Source of the DNA: Labia minor
Taxonomy: Eukaryota > Arthropoda > Insecta > Dermaptera > Spongiphoridae
DNA length: 64,000 nt
Assembly: GCA_963082975.1 (NCBI GenBank)
Contig: OY720347.1
Location: 27,310,221 to 27,374,220, forward strand
Reading direction: 5' to 3'
The stretch's first letter is position 1. Every line of letters begins with the position of its first letter. This document shows positions 49,796 to 64,000 of this stretch, in pieces. Both the position numbers and the translations under genes were made by a program. The notes beneath the pieces were generated by a model. The model had not been told where the DNA came from and did not search any database. It worked only from the letters and a program-made list of their open reading frames with translations.

Positions 49796-51608
49796 TAGTA
49801 AAAATGAATCCATAAGTTATTTTTCTTTTATTTTATTTACATTGAAGAACAATGAATGAAAATCTGATACCATATAATTCATGCCACTTTCAATTAAGAC
49901 ATCTGATAATAATTTTAATTACCCAATTTATACCTAAGATACAAGATATATTATATTATACATAATTAATTTTAATATCAAAAATAATTATTAAGTTAAA
50001 AAGAATAAGATTTTATATCACGGAATGTGTATTGATTATAAAAAATTATATTTTTTTTTCTAAACTATTATGTTAACATTTATTTGGAATAAATAATGAT
50101 TTTCACCCTAATTGTGTTAATAATTCTATAGAATATACTATATATATATATTTTTTTGTATTTAACGTTTGGTTTAATTAAACCAAATAAATCTATTGTA
50201 AGTAGAAAGGACTTATTTATTTACAGCCCTTTTTAAAAATAAACTTTTAAATCAAAAAAGTAATTCAACACTTCTTAGTTGACCACTTATATCTATTTAT
50301 CTTAAATATCAAATTTCATAACTGTAAAATAATAATTATTAATCTATCTTTACCATTATGATATTATAATCATTAAACTAAATTTTATACCTATAATTCC
50401 AATTAGTTAAATAATATACTAAAAGATTCCCATATAATTTTCAACAAAAAGCAATATAATTATTATTTTTACCATACACTTTTAAAAATTTTCATTTATA
50501 AATATATATATTAATTTCATTTATAGATGTTTATGCAAAGAGAAAATGAAAGTTAAAAGAAACGATTAAATTTATTGATGATAAATTGGAATTGGAATAT
50601 TTTCTCTATATAATTTATAGAGTATTTTGAAACAAATAAAAAAAAAAATTAAAAGATATTTATGCAATTTTCATTTTCATAAATATTTATTTTGACTGGA
50701 TTTGGATTATGATGACAATATTATAATAATAAAATAATTTTATAAATATGTATATATGTATTTATATATATTTATATATATATATATAATATGCAATTTT
50801 ATATATACAATATTATATAATAATTAAATAATTTTTCATATATATTTAATATTGTTATCATAATCATATATCATATCATCTCATAATCATATACTATATC
50901 TCATCATATATGGGTATATAATATATAATAGGTTATTTAAAATTTAGTTATATCCTATAGTACTTATAATTTTGTTAACATATTCATAGATCCATATCTT
51001 AATATACGTGATAACATATTTAATTATTCATCTATATATTTCTTATTCTGGGCATGAACCTACTTTCTCGAATTCTTAAATAAAACTAGCTGGTACATGT
51101 ACAGCCCACACATGAAATACTTTCGCAGTTCACTCTCTCAAATTAGATTAACATTATTTATTATTTTTAAATATTTATGAAAGGATTATAATTGGATTGT
51201 AAAATTATTATTATATTCTACTTATATCTACATAGCTATACATAGTTTCTGAAGTGAAGATTCTTTATTTAATCTATAAAAATATATTTCTTTTAATTTG
51301 GTAGATGGGGATTCATCAAATAATAAATAATTACTCTCAGAAATGTCACATTGAGTGATAGAACGAGGACGGCACCGTTTAACGAAACTCATTTTTGGAT
51401 GTCCTATTAGAGGACGAGCGAAAAAAGCGCTTTCTATCGCGATTTATTGCTCAATGCAGCATAGGTCAAACAAAGATTTTCTTAAGAAGTTTTTTTTCAA
51501 AAAAAATTATAAGGAAAAAAATAAGCTTCATTTCTGAGGGAGTTGAAAGTGTGATTTTGCTCTAAAAATCTAAATGGGATTTTAACCTATGTAATATGTA
51601 AGATTTTT
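49796..51608. other. AT-rich non-coding sequence
   Basis: Dense TATATA and ATATCAT repeats lie at 50740-50920. A less AT-rich patch at 51350-51480 holds a 60-codon frame that I do not recognise. Confidence 0.5.
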
Positions 51609-51857
51609 ATATATGAAGACCTTAGAGCGAAACAATGGTAAGCCACTTTTGTAGAAAATTGTTTTATTCTTAATTATATATATCTAAGAAATAATAGTTG
51701 CTGACTTTTTCCCTTTACTGATATTACATATTGAGCAAATTTGAAATATATGCAGTAAACCCAATGTTTTCTATCTTTTTTCTACACTTTAAACTGCAAT
51801 ATCTCAACATTTTGATTTTGTGGCTTACCACTGTTTCGCTCTAAGGTCTTCATATAT
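51609..51857. mobile_element. MITE-like inverted-repeat element
   Basis: Arms of about 38 bp (TATGAAGACCTTAGAGCGAA and on to GGTAAGCCAC at 51609-51646; its inverse at 51820-51857) differ at one position and enclose about 170 bp of AT-rich DNA. No target duplication is certain. Just downstream, TACCTGGTTCATCGAGC (about 51862) and TACCTGGTTCACCGAGC (about 51941) form a direct repeat of unknown origin. Confidence 0.6.
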
Positions 51858-52144
51858 TAGTACCTGGTTCATCGAGCTGCCGCTCGGTCATTAAAAAATA
51901 TTATTCATTATTATCGGGTTTGGCTGATAATATTAATACCTGGTTCACCGAGCCAGCGTTCAAATAATTTAAAAGAACATAAATTTAAAAAAAATAGTCA
52001 TATAACACAAAGCTCTTAAACTTACGTTTTATGAACTGAAGACAAAAAAATATGGTCTGAGGATATAACATAATGTATATTTCGTAATTTGATTTAATAT
52101 AATAAACATATTTTGCATTTACGGAAGCGCTGTATGTCGTAGTT

Positions 52145-52221
52145 GCTGACTTCATTTAAATTTAACTTAAGAGAAAACTAATGAAGTTAATTTTTCCCGA
52201 GGCTGAAACCAATACAGATCG
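52145..52221 (+). repeat. Fragment of interspersed repeat family 2
   Basis: AAAACTAATGAAGTTAATTT followed by TTCCCGAGGCTGAAACCAAT matches the internal part of copy A (7088-7140) with scattered differences. The rest of the repeat is absent. Confidence 0.65.
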
Positions 52222-53358
52222 ATTTTTCTTTATAAAAATTATCTATGATGTGAATTTCAAAAAAAAATCCTTCGATTGGTTTAGTATTTCAAAAATACAA
52301 ATATATACAACTTATATATACAATTTTTGCTAGTATAATAAGATAAGATATATGCTTAATAAAATAAACAATGTAGACTAGACTTTTGAGTGCTCACCCT
52401 GAGTTAGGCAAATTCATAAACATTATGATAAAAATATAAAAAATATAAGTAGTTGGTCCTTAAAATGTAAAAATACAAAATTCCCTATCAGATTTTTCTT
52501 TTTATCTGATGTTCTTTGTAACACGATACAATTAAATTTGTCTTAACGGTTAAAAGTACTGAGCGTATTCATAAATCTATTATCTAGTTGATTGAATTTT
52601 CTTTAAGTGAAATCAAAACTTTCAACTAATTAATTGTTAATCGATATCTCTTCAAGAGATAAATAAATAGGAAATTTTGATCCATCAACTTTTACTTGTA
52701 TTTTCTTTCAACTTAAAGCAATTATTCGTACAATTAGTTCTTATAAAAATTAGGTTAATGTATTTTTAAATATTATTATTACTATATTTTTGTTTTCTTT
52801 TATAACATATATGGTCAAATAAGAAATAAAATTGAAAAAATCAAGAATTTTTTTTAATTGGTAAATTTTTAATTGTCTTGAAAAGTTTTATTTATTATTT
52901 TTTATTGATTGGAAATTTCATACTGCATACAAAAATCTAATATTAATATAATTTTCAAGTTATTAAAGTAGTAACTGTCATTTAGCAAGTACAAGGAACA
53001 AAGCCCCAAGCGTGGAAAGGAACCATGTAATGTCTATGTATAAAATTATTTTTACTTGTTATTAATAGTACTGGTAAATTCTTACAGATGCGGTCAAATT
53101 ACAAAATTGGTATTGGGAGTAAAAAGAAAATAATCCCAATGATATAAGTAGTAATATTTTAAATTAAAGCTGTTGTGTGGTCCATTTTATATCTTAGACC
53201 TAGAAGACCGTAAAATCTCACTTAAAATACGTACATATGGCAGCTAATCGATATAAAATTTGAGAATATTAATTATTCTTATATAATACATGCCTATTAA
53301 ATAGGATTTTACAAAATTTTAGACATTAACAATGCATTTACTTATTATATATGTTATA
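52222..53358. other. AT-rich non-coding sequence
   Basis: No features can be supported. Confidence 0.55.
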
Positions 53359-53814
53359 CGAGGGTGGGATGAAAAGTTTTCGACCTGGCCAAGAAAATCG
53401 ATGTTTTTCAATTTTTTTTTTGCTATATTTTTCAACATAATCTCCATCAACACTGATACATTTCTCATAACGGTGTTCTAATTAATTTAATTAATTAAGA
53501 AATTATTTATTTAATTAATTAAATTTGATTTAATTTAATTTAAGTCTCATCAACAGTTATGAATCGACGCAAAAATTCGTTTGGATTAAGCCTACAGCGC
53601 AAAATTGTCGTTAGAAATGGTTTTACGAAGCAATTTTTGGTCTAACGTTAGGAAATGCGGCACCCACATTGCACACAGCTTTCCATATTCAAATGGTTTT
53701 GCAAAATATTTCGCACACGTCTCAGCTATATTGAATTTTGAAAAATAAAACAAAAAAAAAATTTAATAACATCGATTTTCTTGGTCCGGTCGGAAACTTT
53801 TCAGAACACCCTCG
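53359..53814 (-). mobile_element. Internally deleted mariner element
   Basis: The 456-bp unit is flanked by TA. Inverted ends are CGAGGGTGGGATGAAAAGTT and, at the right, AACTTTTCAGAACACCCTCG. The minus strand retains two pieces of a mariner transposase: LCAMWVPHFLTLDQKLLRK with a following frame FLRRFITVDET (about 53540-53690), and RYEKCISVDGDYVEKY (about 53420-53475). The catalytic middle is deleted and frames are broken. It cannot encode an active transposase. Confidence 0.85.
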
Positions 53815-62375
<8,561 letters not shown>

Positions 62376-62519
62376 GTAAGTCAGATGTTTATTTGAAAAA
62401 TAAATATTAAATATTAATCAATACAGAAATAACTAAAACAAATTAATTAATAAATCATAATCTTATATATTAAATGAAAATATATGATATCTTATTATAA
62501 TTAGAATAAAAAACTTTTT

Positions 62520-63763
62520 TTAAAAAAACATATACATAAATAAAATTTGTAAAAATAGTAAATTTTTGTAAATTATTTGAAATTCTTTAAAATTATTGGC
62601 TGAATTCGATTTTTTTTGGTTAGGTTTTGTTGGTTGATATATATAAGGGTTATTGTTTACAATTCTTTTTGGAGGTTGAGTACTTCGCCAATTATTTGGT
62701 GGTTTTCCTAAGATATTAAAAAAGATCATAAATTATAATTATCTTCTGTTATATATTTTTATTTCAATGCATGATTATATTATCATTACCAGTAGCATTG
62801 TAGAAAACGTGCCTTGGATCTTTTGTAATTGGATTTCCTGAATAATTGAAATAATTGGTTCCATTCACTTTTCCTAAAATTATGGATACAAAAAAATGTA
62901 TTTAATTTTTTATTTAATAGTATTACTAAATTAATAGTATTACTAAACATGTATTTCTAAATACGGTATAAATAAATATTTTCGATAGACAGAAAAAAGT
63001 CAGTCATTTTCGTTTAATTATAAATGATTTGTTTTAGAAAAATAAACAAATTTATATTAAGATAAATCAAAAGTACTTAACCTTTTCTATAAATATAATT
63101 ACTTAGATTGAAAAATATCTTAAATTAATATTCAAAAATAGATTTTTATTTTTTTACCAAATGAATAGTAATAATAATTTTTTTTTCAATTTATTAAATT
63201 ATTCATCTATAAACTAATATATTTTCGTATTGGATCGAAATTACATTTATAATCATTGATTAAGTCTTTTAATAGTATACCTTTATCCACATTTATAAAT
63301 GTAGGTGGTGTTGGAGTTATCCTTTGAGTTGAATTCACGTTATTTCTTGGAGGGGTAACTAAAAGTTCGAATATGTATTATTAAAAAAAATAATTTTTTT
63401 CTCTATATCACATTACAAACCATGGTTAGTTTGATTGGGATGAAAAGTTGTATTGGATGTTTTATTAAAAACATTAACATTTTCTGAACTATTTCCTAAA
63501 AATATAAATATATGTATAATTTTTATATATATATTTATATATAAAATATGAATATATTAAATATTATCTGATTTATGGTTTTACCGTGAGTTGTATAATT
63601 TGCTGTATGCACAGTAGGAGTGATCAATTCCGAACCTAAAAATGTTCGTTAAATATTATATAATTAACATATTTAATTTTTATAAAATTAAAAAAAAATA
63701 TGAATATGCATTACCTTTAATACATAGTACTAGAAAAAGTATGGTATATTTAAACATTTTCAT
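62520..63763 (-). CDS. Novel secreted, sequon-rich, cysteine-free protein; six short exons antisense to WDR47
   Basis: Minus-strand exons are 63763-63715, 63635-63585, 63495-63421, 63358-63281, 62873-62790 and 62707-62520, all GT-AG with TTTTAG-type acceptors. Total 525 nt, 174 aa, stop at 62522-62520. It begins MKMFKYTILFLVLCIKG, a signal peptide. The rest is rich in Asn, Thr and Pro, has no cysteine, and carries nine N-glycosylation sequons (NYT, NSS, NKT, NTT, NQT, NST, NGT, NYS, NAT). The end LLFLQILFMYMFF is hydrophobic, as in GPI-anchored proteins. Every intron is phase 1, so exons 2-5 are symmetrical modules of 51, 75, 78 and 84 nt, and each begins and ends inside a glycine codon, except that exon 4 starts within a valine codon. 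No homologue is recognised. It appears to be nested in a WDR47 intron. An initiation at the second ATG (63757) is possible. Confidence 0.75.
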
Positions 63764-64000
63764 TTGATTGACACTATTGAAAATATTTCTTATATTCTCC
63801 TATTGATTTAATAAAATATAACTTACTTTATTTCTATTCTATGTATAAAATACTTTATCTATTCAAATGACTTAATTTATATTTGTAAATACCATAAATC
63901 CTCTTTTCTTATCTTTCTACTTTACTTACGCCACTAGGATGTTTTTTTTAACAAATTATCCAAATTTAAAATAAAATAATTTTTTCTGTTTGGTAAAATT
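63764..64000. other. Upstream flank of the antisense gene, window edge
   Basis: AT-rich sequence that should contain the promoter of the minus-strand gene. No motif stands out. Confidence 0.4.

Overview
The window is nuclear DNA from an arthropod with a very AT-rich genome (about four fifths A+T by eye). The evidence is spliced genes with GT-AG introns, a Beat-family immunoglobulin gene, a juvenile-hormone-type epoxide hydrolase gene, and several DNA transposon families. I cannot fix the species. The apparently complete selenocysteine elongation factor argues against insect orders known to have lost selenoproteins (Hymenoptera, Lepidoptera, Coleoptera, aphids). I saw no rRNA, tRNA, CRISPR or prokaryotic features.

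Layout. 1-13.0 kb: a Beat-like cell-surface gene (+), six coding exons, with transposon remnants in its introns. 14.6-17.4 kb: a microsomal/juvenile hormone epoxide hydrolase gene (+) with a frameshifting deletion in exon 3. 17.6-18.6 kb: CREBL2 / REPTOR-binding-partner bZIP gene (-). 19.3-22.7 kb: syntaxin-6 (+), divergent from CREBL2, containing an AT-AC U12-type intron. 24.0-26.5 kb: eEFSec (-), eight exons. 26.5-54.4 kb: a long gene-poor stretch with repeats, a Tc1-like transposon, and candidate non-coding 5' exons at about 27.1 kb and 42.34 kb. 54.4-62.4 kb and probably beyond the right edge: WDR47 (nemitin), of which only the LisH/CTLH half and linker are in the window. 62.5-63.8 kb: a small antisense gene, absent from simple ORF searches because all its exons are short. 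It encodes a cysteine-free, sequon-rich secreted protein with a hydrophobic C-terminus.

For every multi-exon gene I checked that exon lengths and splice phases sum to an open frame. Beat (302 aa), CREBL2 (120 aa), syntaxin-6 (274 aa), eEFSec (543 aa) and the antisense gene (174 aa) all close perfectly. The epoxide hydrolase does not.

The genes do not form one pathway. They are ordinary housekeeping and neuronal genes (vesicle fusion, selenocysteine decoding, nutrient-response transcription, microtubule-linked neuronal scaffold, axon guidance). The most unusual items are the antisense secreted gene, a perfect 228-bp inverted repeat in a WDR47 intron, the U12 intron, and the broken epoxide hydrolase.
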